Of a DNA stretch of 64,000 nucleotides, positions 16,427-29,320 are shown piece by piece. The translations under genes were made by a program, and so were the position numbers. The notes beneath the pieces are model-generated. The model ran no database searches and had not been told where the DNA came from. It saw only the letters and a program-made list of their open reading frames with translations. The stretch is from Streptomyces corallincola. GTDB taxonomy: Bacteria > Actinomycetota > Actinomycetes > Streptomycetales > Streptomycetaceae. Positions within the stretch are counted from its first letter, which is position 1; each line of letters opens with the position of its first letter. Location: the NCBI RefSeq assembly GCF_019104725.1, contig NZ_JAHRXF010000006.1, forward strand, positions 149,629 through 213,628, written 5' to 3'.

Positions 16427-17959
16427 TCAACCGCCCTCGGTCCGCAGCCGCCCGAACAGCGGCCGTGACACCGGAAGGCGCCCCCCGACCGGCGTCAGCC
16501 GCTCCCGGATTCGCTCCGCGGCGTCCGGCACGAAGGGCCGCAGCTCCTCGGCCAGCACACCGCAGGCGGCGACCAGTGCCCGCAGGACGTGGTCCAGGCG
16601 TGCGCCCGCCCCGGCGTCCCCCGCGCGCTCGGCCCGTGCCAGCTCCCAGGGCCGGGCGGCGTCCACACACCGGTTCGCCTCCTCCACCACGGCCCACACG
16701 GCACCGAGCGCCCGCCGGAAGTCGTACGCCGCCAGCGCCTCGTCCACGAGCCGGGACACCGCCCCGCACCCTTCCGCCAGCGCCCCGACGGCCGCCGGTG
16801 CCTCCAGGCACGACGGTCCGGACGGCACCACCCCACCACGGAAGCGGTGCAGCGCCGTCACCACCCGGTGCACAAGGTTGCCCACACCCCCGGCGAAGTC
16901 CGCGTCGGCCCGGTCCACCAGGCGGTCCACGGAGAAGTCCGTGTCACCCGAGCGCGGGACCTCCCGCAGCAGCCACCAGCGCACCGCGTCCGTGCCGTAC
17001 GCGGCCACGAGCGCCGTCGGGTCCACCCCGTTTCCCGCCGATTTGCCGATCTTCCGCCCGTCCACCGTCAGATAGCCGTGCACCAGCAGATCCGTCGGCA
17101 GCGGCAGCCCCGCCGACAGCAGGAGAGCGGGCCAGTACACCGCGTGGAAGCGCAGCACCCCCTTGCCGAGCAGGTGCGTCCGGCGCCCCGGAGACGCCCA
17201 CCAGTGCTCGAACGCCGGGCCTTCGGTGCCGAATCCGAGGCCGGTGACGTAACTGCCCAGGGCGTCCCACCACACGTAGACCACCTGCGTGGGATCGCCG
17301 GGCACCGGAATGCCCCAGCCCCGCGCGCGCTCGCGGGACCGGGAGACGGAGAAGTCGCGCAGGCCGCCGTCGATGAGCGCCAGCACCTCGTTGCGCCGGG
17401 TCGCGGGCTCCACCCGCAGCGCACCGCTCCCGATCAGTTCGCGCAGCCGGTCCGCGTACCGGGACAGCCGGAAGAACCAGTTCTCCTCCGCGACGCGTTG
17501 AGGCTCCGTGCCGTGCTCGGGGCAGCATCCGCCGTCCAGTTCGGCGGGGCTGTAGAACTGCTCGCAGCCCACGCAGTACAACCCTTCGTACGCCCTGCGG
17601 TAGAGGTCGCCCGAGGCGGCGCACCGGCGCCACAGCTCCTCCACGCCCGCCCGGTGACGCGGTGCGCCGCTGGTGCGGACGAAGTCGTCCAGCGAGAGGG
17701 ACAGGGGACCGGCCAGCGCGGCGAAGGCGGCGGCGTTGCCGTCCACGAACGCCTGAACGTCCGTCCCGGCGGCCTCGGCGGCCAGGACGTTCTTGAGCGA
17801 ATTGTCGTCCGTCCCGCTGACGAGCCGGACCTCCCGCCCGCGCAGCCGGTGATGCCGCGCCAGCGCGTCCGCCTGGACCAGCTCCAGCGCGAAGCCCAGA
17901 TGGGGGCGCGCGTTGACGTACGGGATCGTGGTGGTGAGGTAGTGCCGTGACGTGTCCAT
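16427..17959 (-). CDS. metG: Methionyl-tRNA synthetase paralogue
   Basis: This class I synthetase would charge tRNA-Met with methionine. The 510-aa protein has the catalytic fold start TTTIPYVNARPHLGF, a zinc-finger insert (CVGCEQFYSP...CCPEHG), WWDALGSYVTG, the KIGKS signature loop in GRKIGKSAGN, and an all-helical anticodon-binding domain. The HIGH motif reads HLGF, with Phe where the second His is expected, and KMSKS reads KIGKS. ATG 17959 (residue 18 of the longer frame) fits the family start. The neighbourhood is accessory, so this may be an extra copy or a repurposed enzyme. Confidence 0.83.
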   Translation of the reverse strand: MDTSRHYLTTTIPYVNARPHLGFALELVQADALARHHRLRGREVRLVSGTDDNSLKNVLAAEAAGTDVQAFVDGNAAAFAALAGPLSLSLDDFVRTSGAPRHRAGVEELWRRCAASGDLYRRAYEGLYCVGCEQFYSPAELDGGCCPEHGTEPQRVAEENWFFRLSRYADRLRELIGSGALRVEPATRRNEVLALIDGGLRDFSVSRSRERARGWGIPVPGDPTQVVYVWWDALGSYVTGLGFGTEGPAFEHWWASPGRRTHLLGKGVLRFHAVYWPALLLSAGLPLPTDLLVHGYLTVDGRKIGKSAGNGVDPTALVAAYGTDAVRWWLLREVPRSGDTDFSVDRLVDRADADFAGGVGNLVHRVVTALHRFRGGVVPSGPSCLEAPAAVGALAEGCGAVSRLVDEALAAYDFRRALGAVWAVVEEANRCVDAARPWELARAERAGDAGAGARLDHVLRALVAACGVLAEELRPFVPDAAERIRERLTPVGGRLPVSRPLFGRLRTEGG

Positions 17960-18107
17960 CGGTCCTCCGACCGGTCGGGAGACCGGGGAGGGAGCCTGCC
18001 CGCACCACACGTGAGGCCCCGTCCCCGGGGCCTCGGATGCGTTACGCGTCCATGCTCAGCAGCCCCGTGGCGGGGGCATCGTGCGGTGCTGGGAGGGAGA
18101 CGCGATC

Positions 18108-18290
18108 ATGGGGCGGATGCTAGCGGGGCACTGGGCGGACACGCATCCGGAATTCGCTGGGAGGACACGGCGGGGGAACGCGCGTGGGGAGGGCGAGCCC
18201 GTGCCGGTGCACGTCCGGTTCCGCGACGCGGGGGACAGGCCGTCGCCGCCCGGGGTGCCCCGGGAGCCGTCCGCCGTGTGGTGGCGGTGA
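18108..18290 (+). CDS. Possible small basic protein
   Basis: A 60-codon frame starts at ATG 18108 after a good GGGAGGGAG site and has G/C-rich third positions. The peptide is Arg/Gly/Pro-rich and ends AVWWR. It resembles no family and sits just before a strong hairpin. The rest of the interval 17960-18345 holds nothing else that I can support. Confidence 0.3.
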   Translation: MGRMLAGHWADTHPEFAGRTRRGNARGEGEPVPVHVRFRDAGDRPSPPGVPREPSAVWWR

Positions 18291-18322
18291 GGGGCCGGGC
18301 CCGTGACCGGGTCCGGCCCCTC
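18289..18322. terminator. Strong hairpin downstream of the glycosidase operon
   Basis: GAGGGGCCGG (18289-18298) pairs with CCGGCCCCTC (18313-18322), and inner CCCG pairs with CGGG around a TGAC loop, with one mismatch between the two stems. It lies 24 bp past the beta-galactosidase stop. Confidence 0.7.
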
Positions 18323-18345
18323 AACCGGGCTCTGCGGTAGGTGGG

Positions 18346-21880
<3,535 letters not shown>

Positions 21881-24619
21881 CTAGCGGAGCACTACGCTCC
21901 GGATCTCCCACGGCTGAAGCTCCAGCTCGATCCGGCCGGGAGCCGCCGCCACGGACAGCGGGCGCCCGAGCAGATCGACCGTCGCCACCTCGGTGAACGA
22001 CCCGGTGAGCACCGCCGTGGTCGCGGAGTCGCGCATCGCGGTGAGCCGCACCTCGACCCCGTCCCCGGCCGCCTCGCCGCTGACCCGCCGGACGCAGGAC
22101 ACCTGCACGTCCCGTCCCTCGACCCCAATCCCGGCGGTGTCGGCGGGCAGCGCCTCCCCGGCCCCGCCGGTACCCCGTACGACCAGCACGTCGTTGCGGA
22201 ACTCCTCGGCCAGCGCGACCGCTTCGGCGCCCTGCCAGCCGGTGGCCGACGGCAGTACGGCGAACCGGTTGCCGACCCGCATTCCCAGGTCCTGCGCGCC
22301 GGGCACCGGGATCTCGCTCGCCGCCGGTTCGTCGCGCAGCGGATGGATGTTGACGCTGATCGAGCCGATGGCCCGCAGCAGGGTGATCGCCAACTCGGAG
22401 CCGTCACCGACGAGTTCGTACTCGCTGGTGTGGTCCAGCAGCACGGTCGCGGCACCGGCCGACACGAAGGAACCGGCCGGGAACGTCGGCAGCGGGAACT
22501 CGCCCCAGCCGCCCTCGGCGGTCAGCCCGCGCTCGGTGACCGCGAACTGCCCTGCGGAGGCGGACCGTTCGACCCGCTCGGGCAGCGGCACATGGAACCG
22601 CAGCCGGTGGTCGGCTGACCGGTTCAGGAACGAGGTGGACACCCGCACGAACGGCTCGCCCGCCCGCAGCTCCACCAGCGTCTCCACCGGCGTCGCCACC
22701 GTCTCGCCGGAGCGCAGGTCGCGGTCGTCCGGGGAGAGGGCGACCGGCCACGCGTACGTCCGCGTGACCAGGACCCGTGCGCGCAGCGGGCCGCTCTCCA
22801 GCACCTCGGCGGTGACCTCGGCGGGCTCCGAGACCAGGGAGTCACGGGCCGGGGGCGCGTAGTTGTAGCTGTCGCCCCGGTCGCCGCCGTCCACCAGCCG
22901 CCCGACCCCGCGCAGTACGGTCCCGTCCGCGCCGGTGACGTCCAGGGTGCCGTCGGCCGCGACCGCGACCTCCACCAGACCGTTGGACAGCCGTCCGGAC
23001 GTGGCGGTCGCCGGTGCGGCCGGGGAAACGGCGGCGGCGTCGTCGCCCGGCGTCACGCGGACGCCGACCAGACCCGACGCGGGCACGTCCACCGAGACCA
23101 GCGCGGTCGCGCGGGCCTCCTCCAGCGTCAGCACCCGCCACTCGCCCGGATGCGCGGCAGCCGCCTCGGCCACCTCGCGGCGCAGGATCAGCAGGTCGAA
23201 CGGGCCGCTGGTCGGCACCTCGGCCAGATGGAAGACCAGCGAACCGGCGGTCAGTTCGTAGTGGTCGATGAGCCGCCCGAAGAGTTCCCGGCGGTGGATG
23301 CGCCGCAGTACGCGCTCCAGCTGCGAGGCGTCCATCCGCTCGTCCGCCAGCACGGTCGGCGCGGTCGAGACGAGCTGCACCGGGCGGCCCGTACCCTGCT
23401 CGGCGCCGCCCGCCGAGGCGACGAGCGTCCCCCCGGCCGCCGGGGCCGCGACATCCACCTCGACCAGCGCGGTCCGGGGGAAGGGCAGCGGATTGGCGAC
23501 CAGATACGCGTCGCTCGGCACCCGCGCGGCGGGCTCCGCGAGCGCCGCGTCCCGCACCGCGCGGGCCGCCTGCGCCGCCTCCGCGAGCCGCGCGTCCACC
23601 TGGTCGCAGGTCTCGTCGGTGCCCGAACCGACCACCGAGTCATGCGCCGTGGACTCGATGATCTTGTGCCAGGCCAGGGTGAGGAACGGCGTGTCGTCCC
23701 GCTCGGACCACAGGGCGTTCATCCGCTCCGCGTGGTCGATGGTCCGCTCGGCCAGCGCCATCCGCTGCTTCAGGCCGAGCCGCACCGACAGCACGCCCGG
23801 CAGGATGTTGCCGCGCACATGACTGCGCAGTTCGCCCGTCACCACGGTGGTCGCCGCGTCCCGGACGTGCTTCAGGATGTACTCGTCCAGCGTGGCCATC
23901 GTGATGGGCCGCTCCTCGCCGGACGCCCGCCGCAGCCACTCCGCGAGCGCCGGATCGGGCGCGTTGTGGTCGGTGCCCGCCATCGCCAGCACCGGATCGG
24001 ACCCCCACCGCTCCGCCGTCATCTGCGCGTACTCACCGAGCGCCCGCCGGATCTGGTCCGGGACCAGCAGCACGTCCAGGCCGTTGTCGTAGCCGTCGAA
24101 CAGGAACTCGGTCCGCACCTCGGAGCCGTCCGGGGCGCGCCAGCGGAACGCGTGCCCGTCCACCGTGCCCGGTACCCCGCGCCAGAGCGCCGCGTGCTCG
24201 AACCCGGCGCGCGCCAGGATCTGCGGCATCTGCGCGACGTGGCCGAACATGTCCGGCAGATAGCCGATCGGCATGGAGCCGCCCAGCGCCTCGGCCGCCG
24301 TCCAGCCCATCCGCAGATTGCGCACGATGGTCTCGCCCGAGCAGAGGAACTCGTCCAGCAGGATCAGCCACGGACCCACCGCGAGCCGACCCTCGCGGAC
24401 CAGCGCGGCGACCCGCTCGCGGTTCTCGGGCCGCATCTGGAGGTAGTCCTCGACCGCGGCCATCTGGCCGTCCACGGTGAACCGGAAGTCCGGGTTCGTC
24501 TCGGCCGACTCCAGCACGGTGTCCAGGGCGGACACGAGCCGGTGCCGGAACACCTGGAACGGCTCGTACCACTCCCGGTCCCAGTGGAAATGGGGCACGA
24601 AGACGGCGGAGTTCTGCAT
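21881..24619 (-). CDS. GH38 alpha-mannosidase
   Basis: The 912-aa cytosolic glycosidase should cleave alpha-mannosides with retention, using a zinc ion. Zinc ligands His12 and Asp14 (FHWDREWY) and the nucleophile Asp123 in IGYLPDMFGHVAQMP are visible, followed by the helical and beta-sandwich domains of the family. Substrate could be an alpha-manno-oligosaccharide or mannosylglycerate, as in MngB. ATG 24619 is chosen because the conserved GH38 start lies there; the open frame continues upstream as a shadow of the permease. It follows the permease with a 77-bp gap. Confidence 0.9.
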   Translation of the reverse strand: MQNSAVFVPHFHWDREWYEPFQVFRHRLVSALDTVLESAETNPDFRFTVDGQMAAVEDYLQMRPENRERVAALVREGRLAVGPWLILLDEFLCSGETIVRNLRMGWTAAEALGGSMPIGYLPDMFGHVAQMPQILARAGFEHAALWRGVPGTVDGHAFRWRAPDGSEVRTEFLFDGYDNGLDVLLVPDQIRRALGEYAQMTAERWGSDPVLAMAGTDHNAPDPALAEWLRRASGEERPITMATLDEYILKHVRDAATTVVTGELRSHVRGNILPGVLSVRLGLKQRMALAERTIDHAERMNALWSERDDTPFLTLAWHKIIESTAHDSVVGSGTDETCDQVDARLAEAAQAARAVRDAALAEPAARVPSDAYLVANPLPFPRTALVEVDVAAPAAGGTLVASAGGAEQGTGRPVQLVSTAPTVLADERMDASQLERVLRRIHRRELFGRLIDHYELTAGSLVFHLAEVPTSGPFDLLILRREVAEAAAAHPGEWRVLTLEEARATALVSVDVPASGLVGVRVTPGDDAAAVSPAAPATATSGRLSNGLVEVAVAADGTLDVTGADGTVLRGVGRLVDGGDRGDSYNYAPPARDSLVSEPAEVTAEVLESGPLRARVLVTRTYAWPVALSPDDRDLRSGETVATPVETLVELRAGEPFVRVSTSFLNRSADHRLRFHVPLPERVERSASAGQFAVTERGLTAEGGWGEFPLPTFPAGSFVSAGAATVLLDHTSEYELVGDGSELAITLLRAIGSISVNIHPLRDEPAASEIPVPGAQDLGMRVGNRFAVLPSATGWQGAEAVALAEEFRNDVLVVRGTGGAGEALPADTAGIGVEGRDVQVSCVRRVSGEAAGDGVEVRLTAMRDSATTAVLTGSFTEVATVDLLGRPLSVAAAPGRIELELQPWEIRSVVLR

Positions 24620-24696
24620 GACGGGGACCTTCTGTGCGGGCGGAGCCGGTGGGGGAGAAGCCGGTGCGAGGGGCGTCGCGCCGGGGCGGGGCGGGG

Positions 24697-25554
24697 TCAC
24701 TTCAGCGAACCGGCCGCGAGCCCGGTGCGCCAGAACCGCTGGAGCAGGATGAAGACGACGATCACCGGCACGATCGACACCAGCGACCCGGTGATGACGG
24801 ACATCTGGAGCAGCGGCGCGCGGGCCGTCTGCCCGTTCCACTCGAATAGGCCCAGTGTGATCGGGAACAGCGACTCCTTCTGCAGCATCACCATCGGCAG
24901 GAAGAAGTTGTTCCAGATCGCCACGAACTGGAACAGGAAGATGGTGACCAGCGCCGGAGTCATCAGCTTGAACGCCACCGAGAAGAACGTGCGGAACTCG
25001 CCCGCGCCGTCCAGCCGGGCCGACTCCAGCAACTCCTGCGGCACCGACGCGTTGGCGAAGATCCGCGCCAGGTACACCCCGAACGGGCTGACGATGCTCG
25101 GCAGGAACACCGCGAGGTAGGTGTTGACCAGCCCGGTCGCCGAGAACAGCAGGAACAGCGGCAACGCCAGCGCGGTCGTCGGTACCAGGACACCGCCGAG
25201 GATCACCGAGAACAGGAACTCCCGCCCCCGGAAACGGAACTTGGCGAGCGCGTACCCGCACAGCGCCGAGATCAGCGTGCCCACGGCCGCGCCGAACACC
25301 GCGTAGATCACGGTGTTGAACGCCCAGCGGCCGAAGATGCCGTCGCTGCGGGTGAACAGGGTGTGCAGGTTGTCCCACAGGTTGAAGTGGGTGAACACCA
25401 GGCCGTTGGTGGAGGCGAGTTCGCCCTGCGGCTTGGTCGCGGCGACGATCAGGAAGTAGATCGGCAGCAGGAAGTAGACGGCCAGCACGAGCATCAGGGC
25501 CATGACGGCCGTACGGCTCATACGGCTCTCGCGGTGGAGGGAAGGGTTGCTCAC
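24697..25554 (-). CDS. Carbohydrate ABC transporter permease (MalG type)
   Basis: The 285-aa inner membrane permease has six hydrophobic helices and the EAA loop (LLESARLDGAGEFRTFFSVAFKLMTPAL) that contacts the ATPase. GTG 25554 overlaps the upstream permease stop as GTGA, arguing for this start over ATG 25521. No ATP-binding subunit is encoded nearby; Streptomyces sugar importers commonly share the MsiK ATPase encoded elsewhere. Confidence 0.9.
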   Translation of the reverse strand: MSNPSLHRESRMSRTAVMALMLVLAVYFLLPIYFLIVAATKPQGELASTNGLVFTHFNLWDNLHTLFTRSDGIFGRWAFNTVIYAVFGAAVGTLISALCGYALAKFRFRGREFLFSVILGGVLVPTTALALPLFLLFSATGLVNTYLAVFLPSIVSPFGVYLARIFANASVPQELLESARLDGAGEFRTFFSVAFKLMTPALVTIFLFQFVAIWNNFFLPMVMLQKESLFPITLGLFEWNGQTARAPLLQMSVITGSLVSIVPVIVVFILLQRFWRTGLAAGSLK

Positions 25555-26498
25555 AGCCCGGCCTTCTTCGACGTCAGTCGCATGAACCCGAAGCTCAGGA
25601 CGAAGGTGATGACGGCGATGACCACTGAAATGGCCGCCGCCTGCTGGTAGTTGTTCCCCGACGCGACCGCGTAGGCGAGCATGTTCGGGGTGAACGTGCT
25701 GGAGATGTTCGAGGAGATCTGCCGCAGCACGGCCGGCTCCGCGTACAGCTGGAGCGTGCCGATGATGGAGAACACCGTGGTCAGCACGATCGAGGGCGCG
25801 ATGATCGGCACCTTGATCCGCCAGGCGATCGCCCAGTTGCTTGCCCCGTCGATCCGGGCGGCCTCGTACAGCTCCTGCGGGATCGACTGGAGCGCCGAGA
25901 ACATGATCAGCATGTTGTAGCCGGTCCACAGCCAGGTGGACACGTTCGCGGCCGACCACAGCACCGCGCCCGGACCGAGAAAGTCGGGGTGCAGCCCGAT
26001 GTCCTGGAGCAGGTCCACGACCGGGCTGAGCTGCGGGGAGTACAGATACGACCACATGATGGCCGCGATGACACCGGGCACCGCGTACGGCATGAACGCG
26101 GTGATCCGGAAGAACGCCTTGAGCTTCAGCAGCGGGGTGTCCAGCAGCAGCGCGATGATCAGCGCCACGAACAGCATCACCGGCACCTGCACGATGCCGA
26201 ACAGGCCGATCCGGCCGATGCTGGACCAGAACTCCCCGTTCTGGAAGACCTGTTCGTACTGCTCGAAGCCGCCGAACGTGGTGTACGACGTGCCGTACTG
26301 GCCGCCGGTGCGGCGCACGACGAGGAAGCTCTGCCACAGCGCGTAGCCGACCGGGACCAGATAGAACAGCACGAACGGGAGGAAGAACGGGGTCAGGAAC
26401 GCGGCTATAGTGCCCGGCCGGGGCCCGCCGCCACGGAGGCGGCGGCGGGTCCCGGCGGGCGCCGCCACGGGCAGCGCGCGCGTCGCGGTGTCGGTCAT
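25551..26498 (-). CDS. Sugar ABC transporter permease (MalF type)
   Basis: The 315-aa permease has a basic cytoplasmic leader, six membrane helices and the EAA motif (LYEAARIDGASNWAIAWRIKVPIIAPSI). It pairs with the MalG-type permease to form the membrane channel. It starts seven bases after the binding protein stop, so the three transporter genes are one unit. Confidence 0.9.
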   Translation of the reverse strand: MTDTATRALPVAAPAGTRRRLRGGGPRPGTIAAFLTPFFLPFVLFYLVPVGYALWQSFLVVRRTGGQYGTSYTTFGGFEQYEQVFQNGEFWSSIGRIGLFGIVQVPVMLFVALIIALLLDTPLLKLKAFFRITAFMPYAVPGVIAAIMWSYLYSPQLSPVVDLLQDIGLHPDFLGPGAVLWSAANVSTWLWTGYNMLIMFSALQSIPQELYEAARIDGASNWAIAWRIKVPIIAPSIVLTTVFSIIGTLQLYAEPAVLRQISSNISSTFTPNMLAYAVASGNNYQQAAAISVVIAVITFVLSFGFMRLTSKKAGL

Positions 26499-26505
26499 CG
26501 GTGCG

Positions 26506-27840
26506 TCACTTGCCCGCCGTCGCCGGGATCGCCTGGTCCTTCATCGACTTCAGCGCCGACGCCTGCGCGGCGGCGAGCGCGTCGGACAGCGTGCCGCTCC
26601 CGGCCGCCGCCTTCGCCATCGCGTCCTGAAGCGACAGGTTGACCGTCTTCTGGGTCGGGCCCCAGGCGAAGTTGGTGTCGATCTTCTTGGAGGAGTCCGC
26701 GAACACGTCGAAGATCTTCTCGTTGTTGTAGTACGGCACGCCCTCGGACAGCGCCGGGAGCTTCAGCCCGTCGTTGGCCGCCGGGTACAGGCCGCCGAGC
26801 TTGTTCTCCATCGCCAGCGCCTCGGGGTCGGAGGTCAGCCAGGTGTTGAACTTGACCGACTCGTAGAGGTGCTTGCCGCCCTTCATGAACGCGACCGTCG
26901 AACCGCCCCAGTCGCCGGAGGAGCCGTTGGAGCCCCAGGTCGGCATCGGTACGATCGACCACTTGCCCGCCTGCTTGGGCAGGTTGTCGCGGAACATGCT
27001 GTAACCCCAGGCGGCGCCGACGTAGCTGGCGATCTGGTTCTTCTCGAACGCCGCGTACATCTGCGTCGAGCCGTTGGCCAGGTCGGTGCGGACCAGCTTG
27101 TCGGAGATCATCTTCTGCCAGTACTCCGCGACCTGCTTGCTCTGCGCGGAGTCCACGGTGACGTGCCACTTGTCGCCGGAGTAGCTGTACATGTCGGCCT
27201 TGTTCTGCCACAGCAGGCCGTTGAACCACTCGGCGTTGTTCGGGTCGAAGAACGTGATGTCCAGGTTCGGGTCCGCCTTGTGCAGCTTCTGCGCGGCGGC
27301 CTGGTACTCGTCCCACGTCTTGGGGATGGCGATGCCGTGCTGCTTGAAGATGTCGCTGCGGACGAACAGGGCCATCGGGCCGGTGTCCTGGGGCATGGCG
27401 AACACGCCGGTGTCCCCGAAGCTGGCCTGCGACCACGTCCACGGCACGAACTTGGACTTCGCCTCGGTGGCCTCCTTGCAGCCGGAGGCGTCCACGAACG
27501 CGTTCTGCGTACGCAGCGAGGGCAGTTCGTCGTAGCCGACCTGCGCCAGGTCGGGGGCCTTGCCCGCCTTCAGCGCGTTGCCGATCAGACCGTACTGGTC
27601 GGTGGAGATGTTCTTCGTCTGGACCTGGATGTCCGGGTTCTTCTTGTTCCAGAGGGCGACGACCTTGTCCATGCCCGGCACGGTGTTCCAGTACTGCAGG
27701 ACCACCTTGCCCTTGGCGGGCTCGCAGGAGCCCTTGGCCGCCTTGTCGGTCGTACCGGGCGACGAGCACCCGGCTACGACGACGATGCTGGCTGCGGCGG
27801 CGACCGCCGCGAGACGGGTGCGCGTAACTGTGCTGCTCAT
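26506..27840 (-). CDS. Extracellular sugar-binding lipoprotein
   Basis: This 444-aa solute-binding protein delivers a sugar to the ABC permeases. It has a lipoprotein signal with lipobox VVAG-C at Cys25, then the type I binding-protein layout (VVLQYWNTVPGMDKVVALWNKKNPDIQV, PDLAQVGYDELPSL). The associated mannosidase and galactosidase suggest a hetero-oligosaccharide such as a galactomannan fragment or an N-glycan piece, but this is inference from context. Confidence 0.9.
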   Translation of the reverse strand: MSSTVTRTRLAAVAAAASIVVVAGCSSPGTTDKAAKGSCEPAKGKVVLQYWNTVPGMDKVVALWNKKNPDIQVQTKNISTDQYGLIGNALKAGKAPDLAQVGYDELPSLRTQNAFVDASGCKEATEAKSKFVPWTWSQASFGDTGVFAMPQDTGPMALFVRSDIFKQHGIAIPKTWDEYQAAAQKLHKADPNLDITFFDPNNAEWFNGLLWQNKADMYSYSGDKWHVTVDSAQSKQVAEYWQKMISDKLVRTDLANGSTQMYAAFEKNQIASYVGAAWGYSMFRDNLPKQAGKWSIVPMPTWGSNGSSGDWGGSTVAFMKGGKHLYESVKFNTWLTSDPEALAMENKLGGLYPAANDGLKLPALSEGVPYYNNEKIFDVFADSSKKIDTNFAWGPTQKTVNLSLQDAMAKAAAGSGTLSDALAAAQASALKSMKDQAIPATAGK

Positions 27841-28254
27841 AACTTCCGTTCCAGAGAACGACTAGCGGCCGGCGCTAGACGGGTCGGCGTTGACACCTCA
27901 GGAGGAATGCCTTCAGTCTTGAAGGCCGTGAACGTTCCCGTGAACGTTCACGGGAGCGCTCACGTGAACGTTCACGGGGGAGCTGGCTGAGAAGTGATTG
28001 GGAGTTTGCGCGCCGATATGGGCGAGTGTCAAGGCCCTTGAGTCACGCACGGGTCCGGCAGGTTAAAGGTGTATGACACAAGGTCGTGGCCCTCCGCCGG
28101 GCGGGAACGGGTGGGCGGGACCCGCCCGTACGCCCCCGCACCCCCCTCGGCCGCCCCCGCCCACCCGCTCACGGGGGCTCGCACCGCGCCTTCGGGCCGG
28201 TGCATACTCGGTCACCCTCGACGCGCCCGCGTCGAGCCGGCACGGAGGTGAAAG
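27841..28254. other. Divergent regulatory region of the sugar locus
   Basis: The 414-bp gap between the binding protein (minus) and the LacI gene (plus) holds the operator array at 27928-27975 and otherwise no gene. The part from 28080 to 28250 is proline-codon-rich, low-complexity sequence. Confidence 0.6.
27928..27975. promoter_or_regulatory. Four contiguous 12-bp operator units
   Basis: Units are GTGAACGTTCCC (27928-27939), GTGAACGTTCAC (27940-27951), GGGAGCGCTCAC (27952-27963) and GTGAACGTTCAC (27964-27975), end to end with no spacer. Units 2 and 4 are identical perfect palindromes with the central CG common in LacI-family operators; units 1 and 3 each deviate at one or two symmetric positions. 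The array lies 88-135 bp before the binding-protein start and 280 bp before the LacI gene. Confidence 0.8.
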
Positions 28255-29256
28255 ATGGCGTCGTCGGGGACCGCACCCCGCCGCGTGACGATCCACGACG
28301 TGGCCCGGAGCGCCGGTGTGTCACGCCAGACCGTGTCCCGGGCACTCAACGACAAGGGCGAGATCGACGCCACCACCAAGGAACGCGTCCTCGACGCGGC
28401 CCTCGCCCTGGGCTACCGCCCCAGCCGCTTCGCCCGCGGCCTGGTCCGCCAGGACACCATCAGTGTCGGCCTGGTCATCCCCGACCTGCTCAACCCCTTC
28501 TTCACCGAGGTCGCCGCGGCCGCCCTCGACGCCGCCCGCACCCGCGGCTGGCACGTCGTCGTCTACGACACCGGCGACCGCCCCGACGAGGAACGCGGCA
28601 CCCTGGAAATGATCGCCTCCCAAGTGGACGCCGTCGTCGGCTACTTGAGCCGCCCGGAGGAGGAGATCGACAAACTCGCCCGCGGCCTTCCGGTGGTTCT
28701 CATCGACCGCGAGCACCGCGCCGAACGCTTCAGCACCATCCGCATCGACGGCGAGGCGGGCGTCCACGCCGCCATACGGCACCTGTACGACGCGGGGCAC
28801 CGGCACATCGGCATGCTCGACCACGCCGGGCGCTCCGAACCCAGCGTCCGGCACGACTGGTTCGCCGGTGCGATGGCCTCCCACGGCCTCCCCGCCCACG
28901 CCGTCAGCCGCGCCGACCAGAGCGTCGAGGGCGGCGAGGCCGCCCTGAAGGACCTGCTCGCCGCCCACCCCGAGGTCACCGCCGTCTTCACCTTCAACGA
29001 CATCGTCGCCATAGGCGCCCTGCGCGCCGCCCGCCGCCGCGGCCTCCGCGTCCCCGACGACCTCGCCGTCATCGGCTTCGACGGCCTCAGCCTCGGCGCC
29101 CTGGTCGAACCCCCACTGACGACGGTCGCCCTGAACACCCGCGAACTGGGCGCCCTCGCCGTGGAACAGACCGCCCGCCTGCTGACCGGCGAGACTCCGC
29201 TGAGCACCGGGGAACTGGTGGTACGGGGGGAGCTGAGGGTGCGGGAATCCGCGTAG
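28255..29256 (+). CDS. LacI-family transcriptional regulator
   Basis: This 333-aa DNA-binding repressor has an N-terminal helix-turn-helix (VTIHDVARSAGVSRQTVSRALN, hinge helix near residue 50) and a periplasmic-binding-protein-like sugar domain. It is divergent from the transporter and glycosidase genes and is the obvious ligand for the operator array in between, probably also controlling itself. ATG 28255 follows GGAGGTG by five bases. Confidence 0.93.
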   Translation: MASSGTAPRRVTIHDVARSAGVSRQTVSRALNDKGEIDATTKERVLDAALALGYRPSRFARGLVRQDTISVGLVIPDLLNPFFTEVAAAALDAARTRGWHVVVYDTGDRPDEERGTLEMIASQVDAVVGYLSRPEEEIDKLARGLPVVLIDREHRAERFSTIRIDGEAGVHAAIRHLYDAGHRHIGMLDHAGRSEPSVRHDWFAGAMASHGLPAHAVSRADQSVEGGEAALKDLLAAHPEVTAVFTFNDIVAIGALRAARRRGLRVPDDLAVIGFDGLSLGALVEPPLTTVALNTRELGALAVEQTARLLTGETPLSTGELVVRGELRVRESA

Positions 29257-29320
29257 GCCGTATGCGCGAAGTCCCGTCGTACGCCGGGCAGGCGGGACTC
29301 CGCCGACACGCCCGCGTGGT

